Below, one piece after another: positions 17,433 through 25,449 of a stretch of DNA of 64,000 nt; within the stretch, counting starts at the first letter, position 1; every line of letters begins with the position of its first letter. The translations under genes were made by a program, and so were the position numbers. The stretch comes from Actinacidiphila alni (lineage in GTDB: Bacteria > Actinomycetota > Actinomycetes > Streptomycetales > Streptomycetaceae), in NCBI RefSeq assembly GCF_900112845.1, contig NZ_FONG01000019.1, positions 1 to 64,000 of the forward strand, read 5' to 3'. The notes under the pieces are model-generated. The model worked only from the letters and a program-made list of their open reading frames with translations, had not been told where the DNA came from and ran no database searches.

Positions 17433-18334
17433 CGGACGTCCTCCTCCCGGTCGGGGCGGAGCAGTGCCGGATGCAGCAAGCGGGCGTCGCCGGCCCGGTA
17501 CAGGCGGGCGCGGGGGCCGCCACGCCCGCCGGGGCGGTTGTCGGTTTCACCGGTGGACTCCACGAAGCCCGGTACGGACAGCACTTTGCGGTGGAAGTTG
17601 CCCGCGTGCAGCGGCGCGCCCCACACCGTCTCGTAGACCGCCCGCAGTTGGCTGATGGTGAAGCTCTCGCCGAGGAAAGCCGTGGCCAGCGGGGTGTACT
17701 CGATCTTGGCGCGGGCCCGCTCCAGCCCGTCGGCGAGGATGCGGTCGTGGTCGAAGGCGAGCGCTTGGGCGCTTGCCCGATGACCGGGCCGGCGGCCGGT
17801 ACCACCCCCGTAGGTTCCGGGCCGCCGACCCTGCTCGAAGGGACGCCGGGGTGCGTGGCGCGGTTGCCCCTGCGGGAAGATTGCTTCCACCGGGGTCCAT
17901 GAGGCGCCCGCGGCGTCGCTGCCCGCTGTGGCATCGGGCAGACCGGGCGCGAAGGCGAGATAGGCGATCGAGACCACGTGCATGCGCGGGTCGCGGTCCG
18001 GGCCGCCGTAGGAGCCGAGCTGTTCGAGGTGGACGCGGCCGAGCGCCGCGGCGTCGAGACCGGTCTCCTCGGCCAGTTCGCGGGCCGCCGCCTCGTCCAG
18101 CGATTCGCGTCCGGCGCGGACGAATCCACCGGGCAGTGCCCGCTCCCCCGCGAACGGCGGTCCGCCGCGCTCGACGGTCAGGACGTGCAGCCGGTCGGCG
18201 CGCAGCGTCAGGGCGACGACGTCGACGGTGACGGCGATCGGGTCGAAGGCGCGCGGATCGTAGCTGTCCAGGAAGTCCCGTTCACGCCGCGCCGCCTCCC
18301 CCGCCGCACCCGGCGCTGCCACGTCGTCCGTCAT
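17429..18334 (-). CDS. NrtR-type Nudix transcriptional regulator
   Basis: 301 residues. An N-terminal Nudix-like domain (about 30-160) has a degenerate box: after GG-FVRAGR an extra residue shifts the first Glu before RELAEETG, as expected for a sensor that does not need hydrolysis. A low-complexity Arg/Gly/Pro insertion (about 160-195) is followed by a winged-helix region (about 215-265) like the NrtR C-terminus. NrtR proteins sense ADP-ribose or related NAD metabolites. GAGGGGAC precedes ATG 18334. Repeated TTCTCAA and TTCTC/GAGAA dyads just upstream are likely operators. It heads the DnaJ-kinase/VWA/PurA-like run. Confidence 0.8.
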   Translation of the reverse strand: MTDDVAAPGAAGEAARRERDFLDSYDPRAFDPIAVTVDVVALTLRADRLHVLTVERGGPPFAGERALPGGFVRAGRESLDEAAARELAEETGLDAAALGRVHLEQLGSYGGPDRDPRMHVVSIAYLAFAPGLPDATAGSDAAGASWTPVEAIFPQGQPRHAPRRPFEQGRRPGTYGGGTGRRPGHRASAQALAFDHDRILADGLERARAKIEYTPLATAFLGESFTISQLRAVYETVWGAPLHAGNFHRKVLSVPGFVESTGETDNRPGGRGGPRARLYRAGDARLLHPALLRPDREEDVR

Positions 18335-18368
18335 GTCGTCCCCTCGCGTCGCCGCACCCGAGTTGTTC

Positions 18369-18399
18369 TTCTCAAGGTGAGTAATTCTCAATACGAGAA
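18369..18399. promoter_or_regulatory. Candidate operator of the NrtR-like regulator
   Basis: TTCTCAA occurs at 18369-18375 and again at 18385-18391, 16 bases apart. The second copy forms a dyad with GAGAA at 18395-18399 (TTCTC-N5-GAGAA), and CTCA-AGG-TGAG (18371-18381) forms another over the first. The cluster lies 35-65 bases upstream of the regulator start and just upstream of the divergent promoter at 18417, so one bound protein could affect both genes. The repeats are visible; binding is inferred. Confidence 0.5.
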
Positions 18400-18416
18400 G
18401 ACCATAGCAGGGACCC

Positions 18417-18445
18417 CTGACAGCGTCCAGACCCGGCGCTACTCT
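18417..18445 (+). promoter_or_regulatory. Promoter giving a leaderless transcript
   Basis: CTGACA (18417-18422) and TACTCT (18440-18445) are 17 bases apart. The start codon begins seven bases after the -10, so the expected first transcribed base is the A of ATG 18452. Confidence 0.65.
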
Positions 18446-18451
18446 GCGGTA

Positions 18452-18820
18452 ATGGCGAAGCAGACATTCGGTTCCTTCGAGGAGTTCTGGCCCTACTACG
18501 TGGCGATGCACTCCAAGGCCGCCACCCGGTGGGTGCACCTGGCAGGCACGCTCACCGGCCTCGCCGTCACCGGCTACGGGCTGGCCCGCGGCCGGCGGCG
18601 GTACGCGGCGGCGCTGCCGCTGATCGGGTACGGGACGGCGTGGCCCGCCCACTTCCTGATCGAGAAGAACAATCCGGCGACGTTCGGGCATCCGGCGTGG
18701 TCGCTGCGCGGCGACGTCAAGATGATCACCACCATGCTCGCCGGACGGGACGCGGAGCTGGCCGAGACCGCCGCCAAATGGCTTGCCGAGAACGGCGGTC
18801 CGGACGGCGCCGACTCCTGA
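18452..18820 (+). CDS. Mpo1-like (DUF962) small membrane protein
   Basis: 122 residues. The pattern fits the Mpo1/DUF962 family: an N-terminal FxSFEEFWPYYVxMHS segment, HxxAT/R-WVHLxGT with His residues, hydrophobic segments at about 32-50 and 56-76, and HFLIEKNNPATFGHPAWSLRGD, whose His residues match the iron ligands proposed for yeast Mpo1 (a fatty-acid alpha-dioxygenase). Bacterial members are uncharacterised. There is no ribosome site; the promoter at 18417-18445 predicts a leaderless mRNA starting at this ATG. It is divergent from the NrtR-like gene and 188 bases upstream of glpK. Confidence 0.85.
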   Translation: MAKQTFGSFEEFWPYYVAMHSKAATRWVHLAGTLTGLAVTGYGLARGRRRYAAALPLIGYGTAWPAHFLIEKNNPATFGHPAWSLRGDVKMITTMLAGRDAELAETAAKWLAENGGPDGADS

Positions 18821-18875
18821 CGGCCCGTCGTATCGAGCGGCCGCGCAGCGTGACATGACTGCCCCGTCGAAGTTC

Positions 18876-18905
18876 TTGACGCTCCGTCACCCCGGGGAGA
18901 ACACT
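18876..18905 (+). promoter_or_regulatory. Possible glpK promoter
   Basis: TTGACG (18876-18881) is followed after 18 bases by AACACT (18900-18905). The -35 is good, the -10 poor. It would give a leader of about 95 bases for glpK. Confidence 0.35.
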
Positions 18906-19008
18906 TCCGGTGGCGCGGAGCCGGGCGGTGGGAGGGGCCCGGACCCGGTGGTCCGCGCGCCGCCCATTCCCGACACGGTCCCGGGGGGACCGGGCAAGGG
19001 AGACTGAC

Positions 19009-20544
19009 GTGAGCGACCGGCCAGAGAGCTACGTAGCCGCAATCGACCAGGGCACCACCACGACCCGCTGCCTCGTCTTCGACAGCCGCGGGCATGTCGT
19101 CGCCTCCGACAGCCGCGACCACCGGCAGATCCTCCCGCGACCCGGCTGGGTGGAGCACGACGCGACCGAGATCTGGGCGAAGGTGCAGGCGGTGGCGGCG
19201 GGCGCGCTCGCCAGGGCCGGGCTGCGTCCCGACCGGCTCAGCGCCCTCGGCATCACCAATCAGCGCGAGACCACGGTGCTGTGGGACCGCTCGACCGGCC
19301 GCCCGGTGCACAACGCCGTGGTCTGGCAGGACACCCGCACCGCCGCGCTGTGCGCCGAACTCGGCGGCGCGTACGGGCAGGACCGCTTCCGGGAGGCGAC
19401 CGGGCTGCCGCTCGCGCCGTACTTCTCCGGTCCCAAGGCGGCCTGGCTGCTCGACCATGTGCCGGGCCTGCGGCGCCGCGCGGAGAACGGTGAGATCGCC
19501 TTCGGCACCATCGACTCGTGGCTGGTGTGGAATCTGACCGGCGGCACCGACGGCGGCATCCATGTCACCGACGTCACCAACGCCTCGCGGACGCTGCTGA
19601 TGAATCTGGACACGCTGGACTGGGATCCGGCGATCCTGGCCGCCATGAACATCCCCGAGGCCGTGCTGCCCGAGATCCGGTCGTCGGCCGAGGTCTACGG
19701 CACCGCCACGGGGCGGCTGGCGGGCGTCCCGGTGGCCGCGGCGCTCGGCGACCAGCAGGCCGCGCTCTTCGGCCAGACCCGCTTCGGTACCGGCGAGGCC
19801 AAGAACACCTACGGCGCGGGCAGCTTTCTGCTGATGAACACCGGGACGCGGCCGGTGCCGTCCAAGCGCGGGCTGGTCACCACTGTCGGCTACCGGCTCG
19901 GCACCGACCGGCCCGCGTACTGCCTGGAGGGCTCGATCGCGATCACCGGCGCCCTGGTGCACTGGCTGCGCGACCAGTTGGGCCTGATCAGGTCCGTCGA
20001 CGAGATCGAGCCGCTGGCCGCGAGCGTGCCCGACAACGGCGGCGCCTATGTCGTACCGGCCTTCTCCGGCCTCTTCGCGCCCTATTGGCGGTCCGACGCG
20101 CGCGGCGTGATCACCGGCCTCACCGGCTTCGTCACCAAGGCGCACCTGGCCCGCGCCGTGCTGGAGGCGACGAGTTGGCAGACCCGCGAGGTGGTCGACG
20201 CGATGCACGAGGACTCCGGCGTACGGATCGACTCGCTGCGGGTGGACGGCGGGATGACCGTCAACAAGCTGCTGATGCAGCATCAGGCCGATGTGCTCGG
20301 CGTACCGGTGATCCGGCCGGTCGTCGCCGAGACCACCAGCCTCGGCGCGGCCTACGCGGCGGGCCTGGCCACGGGGGTGTGGGACGGCCTTGACACCCTC
20401 AGGGCGCAGTGGGAGCGCGACGCGGAGTGGACGCCGCGGATGACCGAGCCGGTACGTGAACGCGGCTACCGGCGCTGGAAGATGGCGGTCGAGCGGAGCT
20501 TCGGCTGGCTGGACGAGGACGGCGAACGGGACGCCGCCGGCTGA
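19009..20544 (+). CDS. glpK: Glycerol kinase
   Basis: 511 residues, normal for GlpK, which phosphorylates glycerol to sn-glycerol 3-phosphate in the cytosol. The FGGY fold shows DQGTTTTR at the N-terminus, GITNQRET, the GPKAAWLLDH region, GDQQAALFGQ, YGAGSFLLMNTG, and the C-terminal FGGY-type segment with RVDGGMTVNKLLMQHQAD. AAGGGAG upstream of GTG 19009 sets the start. No glpF or glpD is adjacent and no GylR-type regulator is seen, so this may be a secondary, stand-alone copy; Streptomyces commonly have more than one. Confidence 0.95.
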   Translation: MSDRPESYVAAIDQGTTTTRCLVFDSRGHVVASDSRDHRQILPRPGWVEHDATEIWAKVQAVAAGALARAGLRPDRLSALGITNQRETTVLWDRSTGRPVHNAVVWQDTRTAALCAELGGAYGQDRFREATGLPLAPYFSGPKAAWLLDHVPGLRRRAENGEIAFGTIDSWLVWNLTGGTDGGIHVTDVTNASRTLLMNLDTLDWDPAILAAMNIPEAVLPEIRSSAEVYGTATGRLAGVPVAAALGDQQAALFGQTRFGTGEAKNTYGAGSFLLMNTGTRPVPSKRGLVTTVGYRLGTDRPAYCLEGSIAITGALVHWLRDQLGLIRSVDEIEPLAASVPDNGGAYVVPAFSGLFAPYWRSDARGVITGLTGFVTKAHLARAVLEATSWQTREVVDAMHEDSGVRIDSLRVDGGMTVNKLLMQHQADVLGVPVIRPVVAETTSLGAAYAAGLATGVWDGLDTLRAQWERDAEWTPRMTEPVRERGYRRWKMAVERSFGWLDEDGERDAAG

Positions 20545-20586
20545 CCGCGCCGCGCCGTCCCGTTGGTGCTGCTGCCGTTGGCGCCG

Positions 20587-21198
20587 TCAGGTGGTGGCGG
20601 GCTCCCGTCGGCCCGCCGCCCTCTGCGCCGCGTGTTCCACGACGCTGATCAGCACGTCCTTCGCCGAGTCCCGCTCGCGCGCGTCGCACAGCACGACCGG
20701 CACGGACGCGTCCAGGTCGAGCGCGTCACGCACGATGTCCGGCGCGTGCCGCTCGGCGCCGTCGAAGCAGTTGACGGCGACGGTGAAGGGGATGCCGCGC
20801 CGCTCGAAGTAGTCGACGGCGGCGAAGCAGTCCTCCAGGCGGCGGGTGTCGGCGAGCACCACCGCGCCGAGCGCGCCCTGCGCCAGCTCGTCCCACAGGA
20901 ACCAGAAGCGGTCCTGGCCCGGGGTGCCGAACAGGTACAGCACCAGGTTGTCCCGCAGGGTGATCCGGCCGAAGTCCATCGCGACCGTCGTGGTGCGCTT
21001 GCCCTCCACGCCCGCGATGTCGTCCACCGGGCGGCCCGCCTCGCTGAGCGACTCCTCGGTGCGCAGCGGCCTGATCTCGCTGACCGCGCCGACCAGCGTG
21101 GTCTTGCCGACACCGAACCCGCCCGCGACGAGCAGCTTGAGTGCCACCGGCTCGTCGGCGGACGGCTTGCGGCGGCGATCCGATCGCGCGAAAGCCAT
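20587..21198 (-). CDS. cvnD: Conservon GTPase CvnD
   Basis: 203 residues, a Ras/MglA-like small GTPase. The P-loop reads GGFGVGKTT (25-33); LYLFGTPGQDRF provides the switch-II DxxG-equivalent, and the base-recognition region is VNCFDGAE in place of NKxD. It is the output partner of the conservon complex at the membrane, where CvnD cycles with CvnA and CvnB. ATG 21198 has GGAAG upstream. It comes last in the cvnABCD order, 99 bases after cvnC. No cytochrome P450 follows, unlike several Streptomyces conservons. Confidence 0.93.
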   Translation of the reverse strand: MAFARSDRRRKPSADEPVALKLLVAGGFGVGKTTLVGAVSEIRPLRTEESLSEAGRPVDDIAGVEGKRTTTVAMDFGRITLRDNLVLYLFGTPGQDRFWFLWDELAQGALGAVVLADTRRLEDCFAAVDYFERRGIPFTVAVNCFDGAERHAPDIVRDALDLDASVPVVLCDARERDSAKDVLISVVEHAAQRAAGRREPATT

Positions 21199-21297
21199 GG
21201 TGTGTCTACTTCCCTGCAGGCGTTGTCAGTTGTGGGTCCGCGCCGAGCCTAGTCCTGATCGAAAGCGATCGGCGCGCCGGGACGGATCACGATCCGT

Positions 21298-21705
21298 CTA
21301 GAGCGCGCGCAGCCCGTTGATGACCTCGCGCAGGATGCTCTCGTCCACCAACTCGGCGGGCGGGACCGGCTGGTGGAGCTGGACGTGCGCCCCTTCCAGC
21401 AGGTCCCCGACGAGCACCCGGACCACCCCGACCGGCAGGTCGAGGTCGGAGGCCAGCTCCGCGACGGAAACGGCCTGGTGCTGGCAGCGCTCGACGATGT
21501 CGAGGTGTTCGGGCGACAGCGAGTGGTCGTCCTGCGCACCGCCGTCGTCGCCCGGCTCCGCCTCCGTGATCACCAAGGCGATCAGGTCGATCTTCATTTC
21601 CGCGGCGCTGCTGGTACGGCCCCTCGTCATCGCATAGGGCCGCACCACCGGTCCTGCCGCGTCGTCGTACCACCGGTCCGCATCAGAAGTCATGACACCC
21701 GTCAC
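21298..21705 (-). CDS. cvnC: Conservon protein CvnC (DUF742)
   Basis: 135 residues. The DUF742 pattern is clear: RWYDDAAGPVVRPYAMTRGRT at the N-terminus, IDLIALV, LSPEHLDIVERC, then a winged-helix-like VAELASDLDLPVGVVRVLVGDL segment. DUF742 proteins link CvnB and CvnD in the membrane-associated heterocomplex. Two starts are possible: GTG 21705 or ATG 21693. Neither has a strong ribosome site, and the longer one is listed. It lies 20 bases after cvnB. Confidence 0.92.
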   Translation of the reverse strand: MTGVMTSDADRWYDDAAGPVVRPYAMTRGRTSSAAEMKIDLIALVITEAEPGDDGGAQDDHSLSPEHLDIVERCQHQAVSVAELASDLDLPVGVVRVLVGDLLEGAHVQLHQPVPPAELVDESILREVINGLRAL

Positions 21706-21725
21706 CCCGTTGTCAGATCATCCGG

Positions 21726-22148
21726 TCAGCCGCTGAGAGCCGCGCCGCCGTCGTGCCGTGCCGCCGTGCCCAGGTGGGCGCCGACCCGCTTGACCAGCAG
21801 TGCCATCTCGTACGCGACCTGGCCGACGTCGGACTCGGCCGCGGTCAGTACGGCCAGGCAGCTGCCGTCGCCCGCCGCGGTCACGAAGAGGAAGGCGTCG
21901 TCCAGTTCGACCATGGTCTGCCGGACCCGGCCGGCCTCGAAGTGCCGTCCGACGCCCTTGGCCAGGCTGTGGAAACCCGAGGCCACGGCGGCCAGGTGCT
22001 CCGAGTCCTCGCGGGTCAGCCCCTCCGACGCGCCGATGGCCAGGCCGTCGCCGGAGAGCACCAGGGCCTTGCGGATGCTGGCCACGCGGGCGACCAGATC
22101 GTCAAGGAGCCAGCTCAGCTCACGTGTCGGGCTTGATGGTGCGGTCAT
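21726..22148 (-). CDS. cvnB: Conservon roadblock/LC7 protein CvnB
   Basis: 140 residues of the roadblock/LC7 fold (SWLLDDLVARVASIRKALVLSGDGL, then the SEHLAAVASGFHSLAKG helix). Roadblock proteins act on small GTPases, here presumably CvnD. It begins at ATG 22148, overlapping the cvnA stop by four bases (ATGA), so translation is coupled to the sensor kinase. Confidence 0.94.
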   Translation of the reverse strand: MTAPSSPTRELSWLLDDLVARVASIRKALVLSGDGLAIGASEGLTREDSEHLAAVASGFHSLAKGVGRHFEAGRVRQTMVELDDAFLFVTAAGDGSCLAVLTAAESDVGQVAYEMALLVKRVGAHLGTAARHDGGAALSG

Positions 22149-24865
22149 CGACCGTTCCCCTCCGGAGTCGTACTCGGTGCTGATGCCCAGGGACCGCCGT
22201 ATGTACCGCCGGTCTCGGTGTTTTCTGCCGTCTCGGTCGCTTCCGCGGTCCCGGTGGTCGCTGTGGCGTCGGGCGTGCCGGCGGATTCCGCCGGTTCCGT
22301 GGTGTCCGCCACTTCCCGGCCGCGCTGCCAGCCGCGCTGGAGCGCGGCCATCCGGTCCCGGACCTCGTCCGCCGACCGTTCGCGTCCGGCCCCGTCGCCG
22401 CCACCGTCCCGGTCCTGGCCGGGGTCGGCGCGCAACTGCGGCGCCAGATTGGCCTGCCGGACGCGGCGCGGCAGCAGGGAGCCACTCGCGCCGGGCGCCG
22501 CCGCCTTCTTCGCCACAGGGGCGGGGGCCGGAGCCGGCGCCTGCGCCGGTTCCGGGGCGGGCTGGGGCCGGGCCGGCAGCAGACCGGGGGCCTGCTGCCG
22601 TACGGGCGCGGGCGCGGGGGGCCGCGGTTGCGGCGCGCCGCCCGCGGCCGGGGTCTGTCCCGGCGTGTCCCGTTCCACCCGCGACGTTCGGTCGGAGGGT
22701 CCGCCGACCGGCCGGCCGCGGTCGGAGACCAGGACCGGCGCCGTACGGCGGCGGCGCGGCAACGGCAGCGGTCCTTCCAGTTCCGGCTCGTCGGAGGCGC
22801 CTACCGGCGGACCGACGGGTTCGTCCGCGGGGTGCGCCTCGTGCTCCTTCTGCGTCTCCCCGCCGATCCCGTCGAGGCCCCACTGCCGGAAGGTGTGCTC
22901 GGTGTCGGCGGGTATCTCCTCGGCCCGGGACTCGGTGAGTTCACCGATCCGCGTCGAGCCGGTGTCGTCACCGGTCTCGGTGAGCAGATTCGCCGGGATC
23001 AGCACGACCGCGGTGGTGCCGCCGTACGGGGACTGCCGCAGCGAGACCCGGACGTTCTGGCGCTGGGCCAGCCGGCTGACCACGAACAGGCCGAGCCGGT
23101 CGGTGTCCGACAGCTCGAACTCGGGGGTCTCGGCGAGCCGCAGGTTCGCCTCCAGCAGCGCGTCGGGGGTCAGCCCGAGGCCGCGGTCGTCGATCTCCAG
23201 CACGAAGCCGTTGGCGACGGGCTCGCCGTGCAGCCGTACCGCCGTGTGCGGCGGGGAGAACACCGCGGCGTTCTCGATGAGTTCGGCGAGCAGGTGGGTG
23301 AGGTCGCCGACCGCGGAACCGCTGACGGCCAGCCGCGGCAGCCGCCGTACCTCGATCCGCTCGTAGTCCTCGACCTCGGCGACGGCGGCGCGCACCACGT
23401 CCATGAGCTGGACGGGCTTGCGCCACTGCCGGGACGGGGCGACGCCGGAGAGGATGACCAGGCCCTCGGCGTGCCGTCGCATACGCGTGGTCATGTGGTC
23501 GAGCCGGAAGAGGTCGGCCAGCTCCTCGGCGTTCTCGGTGCGGCGCTCCATCGCGTCGAGCAGTGTGAGCTGGCGGTGCAGCAGGACCTGGCTGCGGCGG
23601 GCGAGGTTGACGAAGACCTCGGAGACGCCCTTGCGCATGTCGGACTGGCGGACGGCGGCCTCGACGGCCGCCCGCTGGAGGGTGTTGAGCGCCTTGCCGA
23701 CCTGGCCGATCTCGTCGTCCGAATACTGCAGGCGCGGTACTTCGGTCTCCACGTCGACCTGTTCGCCGGCCGCCAGCCGCCGCATGACGCGCGGCAGCCG
23801 GGTGCCGGAGACCTCCTGCGCCTCGCGGCGCAGTCCGGTCAGGTCGCGGATCAGGCTGCGGCCGATCCGTACCGAGACGATCACCGAGGCGATCACCGCG
23901 ATCAGACCGAGGACGCCGATCACGACGGCCTCCACGACCAGCGTGGTCGACAGCGGCCTTGCCTGCTTGCTGAACTTCGCGATCGCGGCGCCGTCGAGCT
24001 TGCCGAGGTCGCCCATCACGGTACCGGCGAGGCTGGGCCAGTTCTGCTGGGCGGCCACCACCGGGGCCTCGTCGCTGTCCGCGCCGATCACCGCGTCCTC
24101 CGCGGTGCGCAGCGCCTTGCCGTTGGCGCCCTGCCAGTAGCTGTCGAAGGGCGCCCGGACGTCGTCGGTGAGGGTCTTGAGGTCGACGGCGTAGTAATTG
24201 CGCTGTTCGGCGACGGCGAAGGTGAAGGAGCGCAGTTCGTCCTTGCTGATGTGGCCGGTGCTGATCGCGGCGGCCATCAGCGCGTCCTCGCGGCTGACCT
24301 CCTCCTGCGCCCGGTACAGGCCGATCACCGCGCGGCGCTGGCTGTCCTTGGTCACGTCGCTGAGCGGGATGTACTCGTCGAAGAGGTCGAAGACCGGGTC
24401 GACCAGCGCGTTGTACGCCTCGTAGGCGTCATTGCGGGTGATCCGCTGGTTGGTGATCCGCTGCCGCAGCGAGGTGACGCCCTCGATGGTGGAGAGCATG
24501 CTGTCGAGCCGGTCGCGGGAGCGCTCGTTGAGGTCGCCGCGCGCGCCGGAGGTGCTGATCGAGGTCCGCATCTTGGCGACCGTGGCGTCGGTGGCGGATT
24601 TCTGCTTGTCGTAGGCGATCCGCGCCTCGGAGTCCCGGGGGTTGGCCAGATAGACCAGTGCGACCCTGCGCTCCTGCTGAAGGCTCCGAACCGTATCGTC
24701 GGCGGGATAGCCGACGGAGTCGACTATTCGCTGGATGTCCGGCCGTCCGAACACCTCGCGCCCGGTGATGGTGGCGGCGAATGCCCAGATGAGGGTGAGG
24801 GACACCAGCGGGATCAGCAGCAGCGCCACGATCTTCCGGCGGATCGTCGTACCGCGAAAGCGCAT
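22145..24865 (-). CDS. cvnA: Conservon sensor histidine kinase CvnA
   Basis: 906 residues. Transmembrane helices at about 12-32 and 305-330 flank an extracytoplasmic nitrate/nitrite-sensing-type (NIT) helical domain. A HAMP-like linker, a dimerisation helix region, and an HATPase domain with N (ELIENAAVFSPP), G1 (DDRGLG) and G2-like segments follow. The last ~280 residues are Pro/Ala-rich and probably disordered, typical of CvnA. GGGGAGG precedes ATG 24865. It heads cvnABCD and presumably senses a signal passed to the CvnD GTPase, not to a classic response regulator (none is adjacent). Confidence 0.93.
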   Translation of the reverse strand: MRFRGTTIRRKIVALLLIPLVSLTLIWAFAATITGREVFGRPDIQRIVDSVGYPADDTVRSLQQERRVALVYLANPRDSEARIAYDKQKSATDATVAKMRTSISTSGARGDLNERSRDRLDSMLSTIEGVTSLRQRITNQRITRNDAYEAYNALVDPVFDLFDEYIPLSDVTKDSQRRAVIGLYRAQEEVSREDALMAAAISTGHISKDELRSFTFAVAEQRNYYAVDLKTLTDDVRAPFDSYWQGANGKALRTAEDAVIGADSDEAPVVAAQQNWPSLAGTVMGDLGKLDGAAIAKFSKQARPLSTTLVVEAVVIGVLGLIAVIASVIVSVRIGRSLIRDLTGLRREAQEVSGTRLPRVMRRLAAGEQVDVETEVPRLQYSDDEIGQVGKALNTLQRAAVEAAVRQSDMRKGVSEVFVNLARRSQVLLHRQLTLLDAMERRTENAEELADLFRLDHMTTRMRRHAEGLVILSGVAPSRQWRKPVQLMDVVRAAVAEVEDYERIEVRRLPRLAVSGSAVGDLTHLLAELIENAAVFSPPHTAVRLHGEPVANGFVLEIDDRGLGLTPDALLEANLRLAETPEFELSDTDRLGLFVVSRLAQRQNVRVSLRQSPYGGTTAVVLIPANLLTETGDDTGSTRIGELTESRAEEIPADTEHTFRQWGLDGIGGETQKEHEAHPADEPVGPPVGASDEPELEGPLPLPRRRRTAPVLVSDRGRPVGGPSDRTSRVERDTPGQTPAAGGAPQPRPPAPAPVRQQAPGLLPARPQPAPEPAQAPAPAPAPVAKKAAAPGASGSLLPRRVRQANLAPQLRADPGQDRDGGGDGAGRERSADEVRDRMAALQRGWQRGREVADTTEPAESAGTPDATATTGTAEATETAENTETGGTYGGPWASAPSTTPEGNGR

Positions 24866-25032
24866 GGCCTCCCCAACGTCTCCCCCGGCTATGGGGGTGG
24901 TCTGTCGCGTTTAAACGGCGTGAGCCTACTACTGCCACAGCGGTAACTCGAAAGCCTGTCTGTGGGGTTGGGCAGGTCTGGCCGGATACGTACCCCGGAA
25001 TGCATCCGGAAGTTCGGGGGCAGGCACCTTTC

Positions 25033-25449
25033 ATGGACATCGAACAGGGCCTTGAAGAGGACGGTGTGTGGAGTACAGACCCCATCGGTACTCCACGAAT
25101 GCCCGAACCGGTCCGGACGGCGGCGGTCCGGGCCATGCTGATCGGTTCGGTGGCGCTCATCCTCGTGGTGATCGACGTGCTGCTGGCCGCCGGTCACTCC
25201 TGGCTGTCCGCGCCCGCACTGCTCGCGGCGGTCTTCGTCAGCATCGTGGCCGCGTGGGCGGTGCTGGACGTGTGGGTCACCCGTCAGGTGTGGAATCAGC
25301 GCAATGGTGTGCTGTCGAGCCCGAGCAGCGCGGCCCGTGCGGCGCGCCGGGTGCGGCGCAGGGAGCACCGTGCGGCGCGCGCCGCCGCCCGCCGCCGGAA
25401 GCGGGCGCCGGGGCGGACGACGCACATATTGCGGCACCTAGGGGCGTGA
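25033..25449 (+). CDS. Small two-helix membrane protein, unknown function
   Basis: 138 residues. Two hydrophobic segments (about 34-54 and 57-79) are followed by a strongly basic Arg/Ala-rich tail ending in RTTHILRHLGA, so the C-terminus probably lies in the cytoplasm and may bind nucleic acid or phospholipid. I do not recognise a family. ATG 25033 has only a weak GGGGGCAGG upstream; in-frame ATG 25000 has none. It is divergent from cvnA, and its last 12 bases overlap the end of the SMC-like gene on the opposite strand. Confidence 0.72.
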   Translation: MDIEQGLEEDGVWSTDPIGTPRMPEPVRTAAVRAMLIGSVALILVVIDVLLAAGHSWLSAPALLAAVFVSIVAAWAVLDVWVTRQVWNQRNGVLSSPSSAARAARRVRRREHRAARAAARRRKRAPGRTTHILRHLGA

